Source: Paraglaciecola sp.
GTDB taxonomy: Bacteria > Pseudomonadota > Gammaproteobacteria > Enterobacterales > Alteromonadaceae
Assembly: GCA_009993955.1 (NCBI GenBank)
Contig: JAACSL010000004.1
Span: forward strand, 107,969 to 171,968
Reading direction: 5' to 3'
Length of the DNA stretch: 64,000 bases
Shown here: one piece after another, positions 9,030 to 18,553 of the stretch
Numbering within the stretch: position 1 is the first letter of the stretch
Layout of the letters: every line of letters starts with the position of its first letter
Notes under the pieces: model-generated
Databases searched by the model: none
The model's input: the letters and a program-made list of their open reading frames with translations, nothing else
What the model was told of the DNA's origin: nothing
Position numbers and translations under genes: made by a program

Positions 9030-9318
9030 TGCGCAATTACAGCAGGCCCTTGCCAAAGCCGAGGATTATTTTCTGGATATTGTTGAGCAGGGCAGTGACC
9101 ACGCCTTGTTTATTGCCGGCTACTTACAAGGCCACTATTTCATCGTGTTAGCCCAAGCGCAATTGGCTAAGCCAACCCCAGACTCGCCCACTTCACTGAG
9201 TGAGTTTAAATTGATGTTGCACAGCAATGTAAATCAAGCGTTCGCCAATCATGAATTGGAACCCAGCGATCAACATGCCGTCAGCGATCTCATTGAGCAA
9301 TTGTTTGCTCAGCCATAA
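9019..9318 (+). CDS. yfcL: YfcL family protein
   Basis: A ~99-residue acidic helical protein matching the YfcL family ('AEDYFLDIVEQGSDHALFIAGYLQGHY', then 'NVNQAFANHELEPSD'). The function is unknown in all species I know of. The start at ATG 9019 is preceded by GGATGGAG at 9002-9009. It overlaps the end of the kinase-like gene by 11 bp. In enterobacteria yfcL and yfcM lie in the same general region as mnmC and fabB, and that grouping is kept here. Confidence 0.85.
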   Translation: MNVDAQLQQALAKAEDYFLDIVEQGSDHALFIAGYLQGHYFIVLAQAQLAKPTPDSPTSLSEFKLMLHSNVNQAFANHELEPSDQHAVSDLIEQLFAQP

Positions 9319-9359
9319 AGGGTTTGCTGCTTGAGATTTACAGTTCGTTATGTTGGTTG

Positions 9360-10016
9360 TTAACGCCGAAACAAGGTGATGGCGCTGGTATTGCCATCCA
9401 CTTGCATGGTGCCCCGCAAAGCAGAGCCATCTTCGCTCAAGGTTAGTTCAACCTCGACATCGATGGTGGTAATAAATAGATACGGTTCCACCAAACTCAT
9501 CATGACTTTTCGCCCGTCAATGGTGCCACTGCCATTGCCGACATTATTGCCGTCGCTGTCAAATTCTTGAATAGATAAATACTGACCATCTTGTTGGATC
9601 TGCAGGATGTAGGTACCCATCATATTGGTGAAGGCCCAGGCACCGTGGACATTGGCTATGCTGGGTGTTTGTTTGCGGTTTTTTTCACGATTATCCTCTT
9701 CTTGCTGAGCCCGGAGTTTGTCTGCTTTAGCTTTGATATCAGCCAGTTCTTGCTCGGCCAGTAAGCGTTTTTTCTCTTGTGCCAGACGGATTTCATCGAG
9801 TTCTTGCTGACGTTTGAGGGCAGCGATTTGGCGTTGATGTTCCGCCGCATCATCGATAAGTTTGGGTTGCTCAACCTGTTTGCTTTCAGGTTTGGTTGAC
9901 GAGAAATTAAAACCATCGGTTGCGGCATAGAGGCCTGTAATGGCGACGATGAGTGAGGCCAAGCCTGTTAATACCCCCGGCAGTGTATTGAAAAATGATT
10001 TTGGCTCATCACTCAT
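9360..10016 (-). CDS. Membrane protein with coiled coil and C-terminal beta domain, unknown function
   Basis: A 218-residue protein with a short N-terminal tail, one transmembrane helix (~residues 13-33), a highly charged coiled coil (~58-118, rich in Gln, Lys and Glu) and a ~95-residue C-terminal domain. That domain begins 'VHGAWAF' and contains 'YILQIQQDGQYLSIQEFD', which looks like a small lipocalin-like or META-type beta barrel. The topology is probably N-terminus inside and beta domain in the periplasm. It converges with yfcL and stands alone before mnmC. I do not recognise a named family. Confidence 0.7.
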   Translation of the reverse strand: MSDEPKSFFNTLPGVLTGLASLIVAITGLYAATDGFNFSSTKPESKQVEQPKLIDDAAEHQRQIAALKRQQELDEIRLAQEKKRLLAEQELADIKAKADKLRAQQEEDNREKNRKQTPSIANVHGAWAFTNMMGTYILQIQQDGQYLSIQEFDSDGNNVGNGSGTIDGRKVMMSLVEPYLFITTIDVEVELTLSEDGSALRGTMQVDGNTSAITLFRR

Positions 10017-10158
10017 AGTGGCGGTAATCCTTTAGTGCAATGGGGTTGTGCAAAAAATAATCAGCTAAAACAATAGCTATAAATACTCAGCACTGGCAAG
10101 GGCTTTCAAGATTTTTTAGTCACGTTCATGTGTTTATTTGCGCACAAAAGCGATGAGA

Positions 10159-12147
10159 TTACAGTTCACGTCTGATCAAGGCGCGGATCAAAAAACGATT
10201 GGGGCTGAGCATATCGGCAATGTCAACGCTCACTGGCAAGGGTTCTGCGCACAGTTGACTAACTAATATTTCCGCCAACAATGGCGCCGTGGTTAAACCT
10301 CGTGAGCCGAGGCCGTTCATCATGTACAAACCCTGATAATTAATGGCTGGTGGGTAGTGCAAAGCGGGCAAAGCTTTATACAAGTCAGCAAACTGCACCT
10401 TCTGCATGGGCAAGTTTGGTACTGCACCCACCATGGGTAAATGATCCGCCGTGCCGCTGCGAATGGCGGCGCGCCCTTGAGAATGCCCCTCTAGTTGTTG
10501 AGCCCACTCACAGGCACTTAATGCTTTTTTATGCATCAGCAAATTACTTTGCTGTTCAGCTTGTCGATAATCACAGTGTGGATCACCTTTTACGTAGCTT
10601 GAGCCTAAAGCATGTTGTCCATTATAGGCAGGTGTCAGGTACCCTTTATGGCATAACACCGTGGCTAACTTAGTTAATTCCCCCTCACTTTGAATGTGTT
10701 CGATTTGCCCCCGGACTAAGCGCAGCGGCAAATCAGCCGTCTGCATGATGGCAGCATTGTCATTGCCCACACACAGAATAACCTGTTCTGCCTGCTGACT
10801 GCTGCCGTCAGCAAAGTGTAAGGTCCATCCACAGGTGCGCTGCTCAAGCTTCACTAAACGTTGATTAAGGTGAATTTGTGCCTTGGCCTGTGCCACTAAA
10901 TCAGCGACTAATTGTGGCGGGTTTACCCAGCCTCCATGGGGAAAATACAATCCCGCATAAGGCAGGTTTATGTTAGCAACAACACTGGCTTGTTCGGCAC
11001 TTAACCATTGCACTAAGGCTTCGGGCCATTGCTGCTGTCTGACCAAAGATTGGTAACGAGCTGTCACATTTTCATTAAACGCAACTTGCAAGACACCACA
11101 CCACTGATGCGCAAAGTGTGCGCCCTGGTCAGCTAATCGCTGATAGCAACGTAAAGCGTACAGGTAGGCCTGCGCGTAAAACACACCCGCAGCATTGACT
11201 ACCGCATTGAGATGAGGATAAATCGCCCCTTGTACATTGCCAGAAGCTCCCTGTGTTAGTGCCGCATCTTGACAATAGATCGCACTGCTTATCTGGCGCT
11301 GGGCTAAGGCATGGGCGCAGCTTGCGGCGGCAATACCACCACCAATGATCGCTACGTGTTGCACTGGCGTGTTGGCACTTGGTCTTGCGTAATAGGGTTT
11401 GCCCCAATGTTGTGGTTTTTTATGTGATAAGTGCCCCACCAAGTTGTGGCGTTTTTGTCCGTGGCCGGGGCGCTTCTCAATGCTAAAACCCGCGTCTTGC
11501 AGACCTCGTTTCACCAAGCCTGCGGCGGTGAAGGTGGCAAAGGTTGCGCCTTGTTTGCATAATCTTGCCATCTGCTGAAATAGGCACGCTGTCCACATCT
11601 CTGGATTTTTACTTGGTGCAAAGCCATCTAAATACCAAGCATCCACCAGACCCTCTGGTGGGCACAGCAGGTGAGGCAGCACGTCGTGTACATCGCCAAA
11701 CCATAAATCAAGTCGCACTTTACCCTGGGCAAACGCCAAACGATGGCAGCCTTCTAACGCCATGGGATAGGCGGCTAATAATGGCTCACATAGATTTTGT
11801 AGGCTGGGATAGTGGGCCAAGGCCGTGCGCAAATCGGCAAGACTGAGGGGAAATTTTTCTACTGATATAAAATGTAATGACGGCAATGAAGCTTGGTTGG
11901 AATTCTGTAACTTAATATAGTGAGCCAAGGTAACAATAAAATTAAGACCTGTGCCAAAGCCTGTTTCGGCAATCACAAAAGTAGGTGTTTGGCATGACTG
12001 GAGGCGCGTTAATACTTGATTGTGTTGGATAAACACATGCTCTGTTTCAGCAATCCCGTGGGTATCAGAAAAATACAGATCGGCAAACTGCTCGGCATAC
12101 GGCGTGCCGTTTTCGTTGAACGTTACTTTGGCTGGGGTTATTTTCAA
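10159..12147 (-). CDS. mnmC: Bifunctional tRNA 5-methylaminomethyl-2-thiouridine biosynthesis protein MnmC
   Basis: This enzyme completes the wobble uridine of several tRNAs: the C-terminal FAD domain removes the carboxymethyl group of cmnm5s2U34 and the N-terminal domain methylates the product. Both halves are present. The SAM-binding 'ETGFGTGLNF' and 'WYLDGFAPSKNPEMW' belong to the methyltransferase, and the dinucleotide motif 'AIIGGGIAAASCA' starts the oxidoreductase near residue 265. I favour the TTG at 12147 as start because AGGA lies five bases upstream and the product (~662 aa) fits the family length. An upstream in-frame TTG at 12183 lies beside a palindrome and has no good ribosome-binding site. 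Confidence 0.93.
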   Translation of the reverse strand: MKITPAKVTFNENGTPYAEQFADLYFSDTHGIAETEHVFIQHNQVLTRLQSCQTPTFVIAETGFGTGLNFIVTLAHYIKLQNSNQASLPSLHFISVEKFPLSLADLRTALAHYPSLQNLCEPLLAAYPMALEGCHRLAFAQGKVRLDLWFGDVHDVLPHLLCPPEGLVDAWYLDGFAPSKNPEMWTACLFQQMARLCKQGATFATFTAAGLVKRGLQDAGFSIEKRPGHGQKRHNLVGHLSHKKPQHWGKPYYARPSANTPVQHVAIIGGGIAAASCAHALAQRQISSAIYCQDAALTQGASGNVQGAIYPHLNAVVNAAGVFYAQAYLYALRCYQRLADQGAHFAHQWCGVLQVAFNENVTARYQSLVRQQQWPEALVQWLSAEQASVVANINLPYAGLYFPHGGWVNPPQLVADLVAQAKAQIHLNQRLVKLEQRTCGWTLHFADGSSQQAEQVILCVGNDNAAIMQTADLPLRLVRGQIEHIQSEGELTKLATVLCHKGYLTPAYNGQHALGSSYVKGDPHCDYRQAEQQSNLLMHKKALSACEWAQQLEGHSQGRAAIRSGTADHLPMVGAVPNLPMQKVQFADLYKALPALHYPPAINYQGLYMMNGLGSRGLTTAPLLAEILVSQLCAEPLPVSVDIADMLSPNRFLIRALIRREL

Positions 12148-12161
12148 AGGGCTTCCTATTA

Positions 12162-12180
12162 CAGTGTGAGTAACACACTG
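12162..12180. promoter_or_regulatory. Perfect palindrome in the mnmC-fabB divergent region
   Basis: CAGTGTG and CACACTG are separated by AGTAA, giving a perfect 7+7 bp inverted repeat between the two divergent genes. It could be an operator for a dimeric regulator or a hairpin in the mnmC leader. I cannot assign a regulator. Confidence 0.4.
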
Positions 12181-12263
12181 CAAAATCTGTCATCAATGGG
12201 GCGTAAAAAACGTCATAGTCTAAGGTAGGTGAGGGGAGGGAGAAAGATTTTAAGAATATTTTT

Positions 12264-12288
12264 GCGTGGCTTATTTGCCAAGCCACGC
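12264..12288. other. 9-bp inverted repeat (hairpin) upstream of fabB
   Basis: GCGTGGCTT and AAGCCACGC form a perfect 9-bp stem with a 7-nt loop. No T-run follows on either strand, so it is not an obvious terminator. Together with the palindrome at 12162 it makes the fabB-mnmC gap unusually rich in dyad symmetry. Confidence 0.4.
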
Positions 12289-12378
12289 CAAACACGCAAT
12301 GATTGGCTTAAAAGAGCAGACCAGTTTGGGCTGCATTTTCATTAAAATGTGTCACAAATTTTTGTTAAAGGGTTAAGC

Positions 12379-13593
12379 ATGAGAAGAGCGGTAATCACTG
12401 GCATAGGGATCGTGTCCAGCATAGGCAACAATAAGGAAGACGTTACACAGGCTTTGCGCGAAGGTCGTTCAGGTATCACTTTTTCACAACAGTTTGCCGA
12501 CGCCGGGATGCGTAGTCAGGTGTGGGGTAAGGTAGACATCGATTTGGACGCTTTAATTGATCGTAAGATAAAGCGGTTTATGGGTGACGCTTCCGGCTAT
12601 GCTTATGTTGCCATGCAACAGGCGATAGATGACTCTGGTCTGAGCGAAGAGATGATCTCTAATATCCGTACCGGCATTATTGCGGGTTCAGGTGGGGCAT
12701 CTTCGCAAAATCAGGTGGAGGCCATCGACATCCTGCGTGAGAAGGGGGTGAAGCGTATTGGACCCTATATGGTGACCCGTTGTATGGGCAGTACTGTGTC
12801 TGCCTGTTTGGCCACACCGTTTAAAATCAAAGGCGTAAATTACTCCATCTCGTCAGCTTGCTCCACCAGTGCTCACTGTATTGGCAATGCCTTGGAACAA
12901 ATCCAACTGGGTAAACAGGATATTATCTTTGCTGGTGGTGGCGAAGAGTTGCACTACACATTGTCAGCCGAGTTTGATGCCATGGGGGCGATGTCAACTA
13001 AGTACAACGATGATCCAAGCAAAGCGTCACGCACCTATGATGCGGATCGTGACGGTTTTGTTGGTGCGGGCGGCGGCGGTATGGTGGTGGTTGAAGAACT
13101 TGAACATGCGCTTGCCCGTGGTGCTAAAATTTACTGCGAAATTGTTGGTTACGGCGCCACCTCAGACGGTGCTGACATGGTTGCTCCTTCAGGTGAAGGT
13201 GCAGTGCGATGCATGCAACAAGCCATGCAGGGTTTAACAAAACCCATTGATTACATCAATACTCACGGCACATCTACTCCGGTGGGTGATGTGAAAGAAT
13301 TATGGGCAATTCGCGAAGTTTTTGGCGCCACTACCCCGCCCTTAAGTGCTACCAAGGCGATGACGGGTCATGCTTTGGGGGCGGCAGGCGTTAATGAAGC
13401 CATCTACACCATATTAATGATGGAACACGGTTTTATTGCCCCATCTATCAATATTGACAATCTCGATGAACAAGCCGCTGGCATGGATGTGGTCACCACA
13501 ACTCGCCAAGCTGAGTTAACCACCGTGATGTCAAACAGTTTTGGTTTTGGTGGCACCAATGCCACCTTAGTGATGCAAAAGTATTCAGCTTAA
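12379..13593 (+). CDS. fabB: 3-oxoacyl-ACP synthase I FabB
   Basis: The condensing enzyme that elongates acyl-ACP and is needed for unsaturated fatty acids in gammaproteobacteria. The 404-residue product has the nucleophile in '[10 protein letters not shown]' (Cys161) and the two histidines in '[12 protein letters not shown]' and '[11 protein letters not shown]', equivalent to Cys163, His298 and His333 of E. coli FabB. The C-terminal '[12 protein letters not shown]' is also present. I chose ATG 12379, preceded by AAAGGG, over an upstream in-frame start because the protein then begins '[16 protein letters not shown]' as usual. fabA is not adjacent. Confidence 0.95.
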   Translation: MRRAVITGIGIVSSIGNNKEDVTQALREGRSGITFSQQFADAGMRSQVWGKVDIDLDALIDRKIKRFMGDASGYAYVAMQQAIDDSGLSEEMISNIRTGIIAGSGGASSQNQVEAIDILREKGVKRIGPYMVTRCMGSTVSACLATPFKIKGVNYSISSACSTSAHCIGNALEQIQLGKQDIIFAGGGEELHYTLSAEFDAMGAMSTKYNDDPSKASRTYDADRDGFVGAGGGGMVVVEELEHALARGAKIYCEIVGYGATSDGADMVAPSGEGAVRCMQQAMQGLTKPIDYINTHGTSTPVGDVKELWAIREVFGATTPPLSATKAMTGHALGAAGVNEAIYTILMMEHGFIAPSINIDNLDEQAAGMDVVTTTRQAELTTVMSNSFGFGGTNATLVMQKYSA

Positions 13594-13613
13594 CTAAGCG
13601 GATTTTAGATGCA

Positions 13614-13639
13614 AAAAAGCCCACAAACGTGGGCTTTTT
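13614..13639. terminator. Bidirectional rho-independent terminator between fabB and the amylase
   Basis: GCCCAC / GTGGGC stem with loop AAAC, flanked by A-runs on the left and TTTTT on the right, so it can work for fabB (plus) and for the converging amylase gene (minus). Confidence 0.88.
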
Positions 13640-13671
13640 CATTACAGTGGCTAGCTCCTTATATGACGATT

Positions 13672-15672
13672 TTAAAAATCCATGATCTGCGCGGCGTTAC
13701 TGTTAAACTCAAATTTATTGATTTTACCGCATTTTGCGAAGTGATTATTGGAGCTGTACGGGCTGCCACCTTGACTAATATTGGCTTCCCAGCCTTGGCC
13801 ATTTTTCACGTAAGCCTTGAGTTCAAACCAGCCATTGACAGTTTTACTGCAATCCATTTGCACGTCCAACATCCAATAATGTGGCCCCCAAATATTCAGT
13901 GGCTCCAGACCATAACCATCATTACTGACCGTTTTTGTTGCTCCCCACGATGCTGGCCAATTGTTAGTTGTCCAATCCAGTGCAGTGCCTTCGGCTGTTG
14001 AGTTCTGCCCGGCCTCGACACCATACCAATCAAGATAGTCATCATTGGTCTTCCATGGCGAAGTGGTGGTATTCAACAGATTGTTATGGCTTATCGGTAA
14101 CGCACACAAATAGTTACTGCTGGTGCAGTTGAGGCCTAGGTTTGCCGCTGCATAGGCATGGTCAAGCCCACCACGCACAAACAAATCCTGACCACTTTGA
14201 GTTTGTGCTTGAATAAAAATAACCGTGCGCTGGATATCACCAATGGGGGGCTGAGTTGAGATAAGTTTGGCATTGTGATGAATCGCTACAGCATCATAGG
14301 CCGCTACGTTTAAATTAACATTGCCATTACTTTGCACAGTGATCACTTCTCCCGAGCAAGCAGTTTTATCGGCACTGATTTCACCTTTTAGTACATTGCA
14401 ATACTGTCCTGCTGCCATGCCACTGGCTATAGTGGCTGTTAGCCCATAAGTTTCTTTGTTGATGGCAACAAAACCTTGATCGCCACGGCTGAAAGCAATT
14501 TGATTGTTGCCGTTGTCCCACCAGTTAGTCACACTGAACGCTGCCGTGGTGTTATTGCGAAAGTCTACCCCACCTGCCATGTAGGAGTAGCGATGTTCAC
14601 ATTTCCAATTGCTACCATAACACTCTAAGTTGCCGTTGTTATGCACGGGCACCGATGGGCCATCTACGTCCGTATCACCATGATAGTCATAACTTGACAT
14701 GATTTTTGGGTAGCCATAGGGGAAAGCCAACATAAATACATTCGCGAGATCGTACAGGCGACCATCTTCATAAGTGATCACATTGCCAGCACCGCCATGA
14801 CCTCGTTGATTGTCGTGGTTGTCAACAAATACCACGGCCTGATAGCTGGGCATCAATCCCCACGCAGGGCCAAAGTTACTCAACCATGCTAACTTTCCTG
14901 TACGAAAGGTATTACCGATGGCCACGGAATACTTGAATTCAGTTACCAATCCATTACCAGTGTATTCTGCGGCAGAAATTGCCTCACCACCTTGATCAAT
15001 GACTTCTTGAAAAATAAGAGGGCTACCGGGCACTTTGGCAAGTATGGCGGCAATGTCGCCAGACGGCAGATGTTTAGAGGCATCTAAACGAAAACCTGCT
15101 ACACCGATATTCATTAAATCATTCAAATAGGCGGCAATGGTATTTTGCACATAATTTTGCTCAGTGGCTAAATCGGCCAAACCGACTAACTCACAATTTT
15201 GCACTTGATAGCGGTTGCTGTAATCACTTATTGCGCAGGATGTATGAAAGTCTTGAGGGGAATACATCGGGTACTGCTTATTGCCGAAACTATTACCTGC
15301 AGTGCCAGTGCCAGAACCCGCCGCCATATGATTGACCACCGCATCGACATAAATTTTTACACCCACCGCGTCACAGCGTTGTACCATATCAATAAACTGT
15401 GCCCGGTTACCTCCACGACTTTGCAATACATAACTCACTGGCTGATAACGCGCCCACCATTGACTAACATTGATGTGCTCATTTGGTGGCGATACCTGCA
15501 CCGCCGCATAGCCTTTGGGGCCCAAAAAGGTCTCACATTCCGTGGCTACGTCAGGCCAGCTCCATTCAAATAAATGCACAAAGGTGGTGGGTTGTGCTTG
15601 CACTGGCACAGGAAGCACCACGGCCGAAACCAAAGCCATAGCAGAAATGGTGGTCAATATTTTAGCTAACAT
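13672..15672 (-). CDS. Secreted alpha-amylase, animal-type (chloride-dependent-like GH13), with C-terminal extension
   Basis: Endo-acting alpha-1,4-glucanase for starch or glycogen, with a signal peptide ending near 'VQAQ' (residue ~27). The catalytic triad is Asp197 in 'GFRLDASKH', Glu223 in 'IFQEVID' and Asp287 in '[12 protein letters not shown]'. The motifs match animal amylases and the Pseudoalteromonas enzyme better than typical bacterial ones. The likely chloride ligands Arg195, Asn285 and a basic residue in 'CEHR' (Arg361) are present. The amylase part ends near residue 470; a further ~195 residues rich in Asn, Trp and Cys ('[16 protein letters not shown]', '[20 protein letters not shown]') could bind starch or be a secretion propeptide as reported for the Pseudoalteromonas enzyme. 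It is transcribed alone, downstream of a Crp/Fnr-type regulator gene. Confidence 0.92.
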   Translation of the reverse strand: MLAKILTTISAMALVSAVVLPVPVQAQPTTFVHLFEWSWPDVATECETFLGPKGYAAVQVSPPNEHINVSQWWARYQPVSYVLQSRGGNRAQFIDMVQRCDAVGVKIYVDAVVNHMAAGSGTGTAGNSFGNKQYPMYSPQDFHTSCAISDYSNRYQVQNCELVGLADLATEQNYVQNTIAAYLNDLMNIGVAGFRLDASKHLPSGDIAAILAKVPGSPLIFQEVIDQGGEAISAAEYTGNGLVTEFKYSVAIGNTFRTGKLAWLSNFGPAWGLMPSYQAVVFVDNHDNQRGHGGAGNVITYEDGRLYDLANVFMLAFPYGYPKIMSSYDYHGDTDVDGPSVPVHNNGNLECYGSNWKCEHRYSYMAGGVDFRNNTTAAFSVTNWWDNGNNQIAFSRGDQGFVAINKETYGLTATIASGMAAGQYCNVLKGEISADKTACSGEVITVQSNGNVNLNVAAYDAVAIHHNAKLISTQPPIGDIQRTVIFIQAQTQSGQDLFVRGGLDHAYAAANLGLNCTSSNYLCALPISHNNLLNTTTSPWKTNDDYLDWYGVEAGQNSTAEGTALDWTTNNWPASWGATKTVSNDGYGLEPLNIWGPHYWMLDVQMDCSKTVNGWFELKAYVKNGQGWEANISQGGSPYSSNNHFAKCGKINKFEFNSNAAQIMDF

Positions 15673-15951
15673 ACAATTCTCTTTTTTGTGTTGAGTAAAT
15701 GAAAGGCAAGCGTCCCAGGCGTATGGCCTGCCTTGTTGTGGCGCTGCAACCTCTCATACACAACGCAGAGGCAGACTAGTGGTAGAAAATCAAAAAAGCT
15801 AAATGAATACGTATGTAAATAAAGTTAACAATAAAATGTATTTTTTAACAAAAGGCGAAAAAAATTAACAAATGTCCTTGGCAGATTAACCTTATGAGAT
15901 GAATAGCTGTAAAGCGTTAGGGGCAGGGAAGAGCAAACAGAAAATTATTGT

Positions 15952-16650
15952 TTATGTCATGCACAGGCTTGTTAACTGTGCGCGGTTTTTAATTGTTAAC
16001 TGGCCATATTTGAGGGTAACCGCTCCGCTATGCTGTAATTCTTGCAACAACTTATTGATGGTTTGTCGTGAGCTGTGCAACAACAATGCTAATGCGTCTT
16101 GCGAGACATTCAAGGTAATGGGGCTGTCACTTTGTGGGCTTAGGTGAGTTTGAAAACCATCCGCAAGCATCAATAAGCGCCGACACAATTGTTGTTTGAG
16201 AGATAAACTGCCGATGTCATCCAGCAGATTAAAGGTGGTGCGTAATCGTTGGCAAAGTAAACGCATAAAGTGAGGATAGAGGCTCGGATAGGCGTTGAGC
16301 AGGCTATGAAAATCATGATTCGACAGCTTGAGTAAGTGGGTGTCTTGCTCCGCGATGGCATCATGGGTGCGCGGCAAACCATCAAATAAAGAAATCTCCC
16401 CAAACCAACTGCCCTTGGCTAACCAGGTAAGAATTAACTCTTGGCCACCACTACTCACATTGCTCACACGAATTTTGCCCTCAAGTACACAATATAAAGC
16501 ATCGCCTGGGTCGTTTTTGCGATGTAAATACTGGCCAGCAATCAAGGTTTTTGACTTACACTTGTCGACAATAGCCGCCATTATCTCTGCTGGTAAACTG
16601 GCTAACCAAGGGTCAATCTGCAAAAGTGATGTAGGGATTTTTTCGGACAT
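15952..16650 (-). CDS. Crp/Fnr family transcriptional regulator
   Basis: A 232-residue protein with a cyclic-nucleotide-binding-like N-terminal domain ('GDALYCVLEGKIRV', 'GSWFGEISLFDGLPRTHDA') and a C-terminal winged helix with recognition region 'LHSSRQTINKLLQEL'. The cysteine cluster of FNR is absent, and the binding pocket has 'FGEISLFDGLPRTHDA', so cAMP binding as in CRP (which needs RSA at the end of this motif) is doubtful. It may respond to another ligand. It lies 280 bp upstream of the amylase gene on the same strand and is divergent from the aldolase gene at 16741; regulation of either is a guess. Confidence 0.85.
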   Translation of the reverse strand: MSEKIPTSLLQIDPWLASLPAEIMAAIVDKCKSKTLIAGQYLHRKNDPGDALYCVLEGKIRVSNVSSGGQELILTWLAKGSWFGEISLFDGLPRTHDAIAEQDTHLLKLSNHDFHSLLNAYPSLYPHFMRLLCQRLRTTFNLLDDIGSLSLKQQLCRRLLMLADGFQTHLSPQSDSPITLNVSQDALALLLHSSRQTINKLLQELQHSGAVTLKYGQLTIKNRAQLTSLCMT

Positions 16651-16740
16651 TTAACCTTCAATTGTCTATTTGGCGACAGTTTAGCTTGGCGTGCTTAGCG
16701 TAAGGTGTCCAGTAACAATGAACAAGTAGGGGTAAATACC

Positions 16741-17493
16741 ATGCAATCTATTCAACAACAGGTCACAACTCAAGAGTGGCAAACTCGTATCAATTTGGCC
16801 GCTGCCTATCGTGCAGTTGCCATGTATGGCTGGGATGATTTGGTGTTTACTCACATTTCTGCCCGCGTCCCTGGCCCGGATGCGCACTTTTTAATTAATC
16901 CTTACGGCATGATGTTTGAAGAAGTAACGGCCTCGAGTTTGGTCAAAGTGGATCTGCAAGGCAACAAAGTGATGCCCTCTGACTACGACATTAACCCTGC
17001 GGGTTTTGTTATCCATAGTGCAGTGCATGGCGCACGAGACGATGCCCATTGTGTAATGCATTTACATACTGCTGCTGGCATTGCCATTTCAGCAACCAAA
17101 GACGGTTTGTTGCCCCTTAGTCAACAGTCATTATTTGCCTTGTCGAGTTTGTCTTATCATGACTATGAAGGGGTTGCCCTCAACCCCGACGAGAAAGTCC
17201 GTTTGGTGGCTGACTTGGGGCAGACTAACTTTATGATCCTGCGTAATCACGGTTTGTTGACCTGTGGGTCAAGCATCGCCGATGCGTTTTTGTTTATGTA
17301 CTTATTAGAACGCTCGTGTGAAATCCAACTCAAGGCGCAATCTACGGGCAAGGAATTACTGGCCATTCCATCCAATATATTGGCAGGCATTCAGGCTCAG
17401 GCGAAGCAAGTCACTCGCTCGGCAGGTGGAGCCTTGGCATGGCCTGGGATCTTGCGTAAGCTTGACCGAGTCTCTCCCGGCTACGACCTCTAA
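16741..17493 (+). CDS. Class II aldolase/adducin family protein
   Basis: A 250-residue protein with the class II aldolase/adducin fold. Likely zinc ligands are His107 and His109 in 'VMHLHTAAG' and His170 in 'RNHGLLTCG'. The N-terminal 'YGWDDLVFTHISARVPG' and 'LINPYGMMFEEVTASSLVK' are typical of the uncharacterised branch rather than of fuculose- or ribulose-phosphate enzymes. ATG 16741 is preceded by AGGGG at good distance, whereas the in-frame GTG at 16705 is not. The next gene starts 4 bp after the stop, so the two are surely cotranscribed. The substrate is unknown. Confidence 0.87.
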   Translation: MQSIQQQVTTQEWQTRINLAAAYRAVAMYGWDDLVFTHISARVPGPDAHFLINPYGMMFEEVTASSLVKVDLQGNKVMPSDYDINPAGFVIHSAVHGARDDAHCVMHLHTAAGIAISATKDGLLPLSQQSLFALSSLSYHDYEGVALNPDEKVRLVADLGQTNFMILRNHGLLTCGSSIADAFLFMYLLERSCEIQLKAQSTGKELLAIPSNILAGIQAQAKQVTRSAGGALAWPGILRKLDRVSPGYDL

Positions 17494-17497
17494 CATT

Positions 17498-18388
17498 ATG
17501 CCCACCATCAGTTTTAATCATTATCAGCGCGATGCCCAGTATTTGCAGGTAGGAAACTATCAACTGGCGTATTGGCATTGGCAACATGCCACTGCCCGCG
17601 ACACCATTGTATTTATCCATGGTTTTCCCAGTGCATCGTGGGACTGGCATCATCAATGGCAAGTATTAGCCAAAGAGTACAATTTAGTGGCCATGGATAT
17701 GCTGGGTTTTGGCTTGTCGGCAAAACCACTAAGGCACGACTACAGCCTCGCAGAGCAGGCTGACTTGTTGAGTCAACTGCTCAGCCACTTAGCCATAAAA
17801 AACTACCATATTCTGGCTCATGATTACGGTGACTCGGTTGCTCAAGAGTTGTTGTATCGTCAAGTCGAAGTAAATCAGCCTGCAATAAACCAGGGTATTC
17901 GTTCTATCTGCTTTTTGAATGGTGGTTTGTTTGCCAAGGTGCATAGACCAATATTGATGCAAAAAATGATGAAAGGCCCGTTAGGTCCCGTCTTAGCGAA
18001 GTTCATGAGCAAAGCCAGTTTGAGTAAAAATTTCACGCAGATTTTTGGCCGACAAACGCCACCTAAACCCGCCGACTTAAATGCCATATGGCAGCTAATA
18101 ACCCACAACAATGGCAAACGTATCATTCCCAAATTACTCAGCTACTTGGCGGAGCGGCGACATCGCTGCCCGGCTTGGATTGCCGTCATGCAAAAAACCA
18201 CCGTACCTTTGTATTTTATTAATGGCACTCAAGACCCGATTTCGGGGCAGCACATGCTTGACCATTATCGGCAGATTATTCCGCATCCTCGCACCAGCGC
18301 CCTTGATGTGGGTCACTATCCGCAATTAGAAGCGCCATATGAAGTAACACGTTTATATCAGCAGTTTTTATTGTCTCTCAAGGCCTAG
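17498..18388 (+). CDS. Alpha/beta hydrolase with aspartate nucleophile (haloalkane dehalogenase/MEST-like)
   Basis: A ~296-residue cytoplasmic alpha/beta hydrolase. The oxyanion region is 'IHGFPSASWDWHHQW' and the nucleophile elbow is 'AHDYGDS' with Asp109 in place of Ser, as in epoxide hydrolases, haloalkane dehalogenases and the MEST/PEG1 group ('HDYGD'). The acid is likely in 'NGTQDPIS' and the catalytic His in 'VGHYPQLEAP'. The preferred start is ATG 17498, just after the aldolase stop; the longer upstream frame only overlaps the aldolase gene. The pairing with a class II aldolase suggests a shared small-molecule pathway, but the substrate is unknown. Confidence 0.83.
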   Translation: MPTISFNHYQRDAQYLQVGNYQLAYWHWQHATARDTIVFIHGFPSASWDWHHQWQVLAKEYNLVAMDMLGFGLSAKPLRHDYSLAEQADLLSQLLSHLAIKNYHILAHDYGDSVAQELLYRQVEVNQPAINQGIRSICFLNGGLFAKVHRPILMQKMMKGPLGPVLAKFMSKASLSKNFTQIFGRQTPPKPADLNAIWQLITHNNGKRIIPKLLSYLAERRHRCPAWIAVMQKTTVPLYFINGTQDPISGQHMLDHYRQIIPHPRTSALDVGHYPQLEAPYEVTRLYQQFLLSLKA

Positions 18389-18403
18389 CTTGCTTACACA
18401 ATT

Positions 18404-18438
18404 GTACTGAGCAAAGCGTTAACTTTGTTGCTCAGTAC
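18404..18438 (+). terminator. Long inverted repeat after the hydrolase gene, probable terminator
   Basis: A perfect 11-bp stem (GTACTGAGCAA / TTGCTCAGTAC) lies 16 bp after the hydrolase stop. It lacks a clear T-run, so it may stabilise the 3' end rather than terminate. Confidence 0.5.
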
Positions 18439-18553
18439 CACAGTCTGTAGGGCGCTTGGCTGTTTGGTGCGTTATTTTTTTGGTCTTCGCTTTACCTAAA
18501 TTTCGAGCATGGCATACTAGCGCCCCTATTTTTATCGCAAGGCCAATTGCCAG

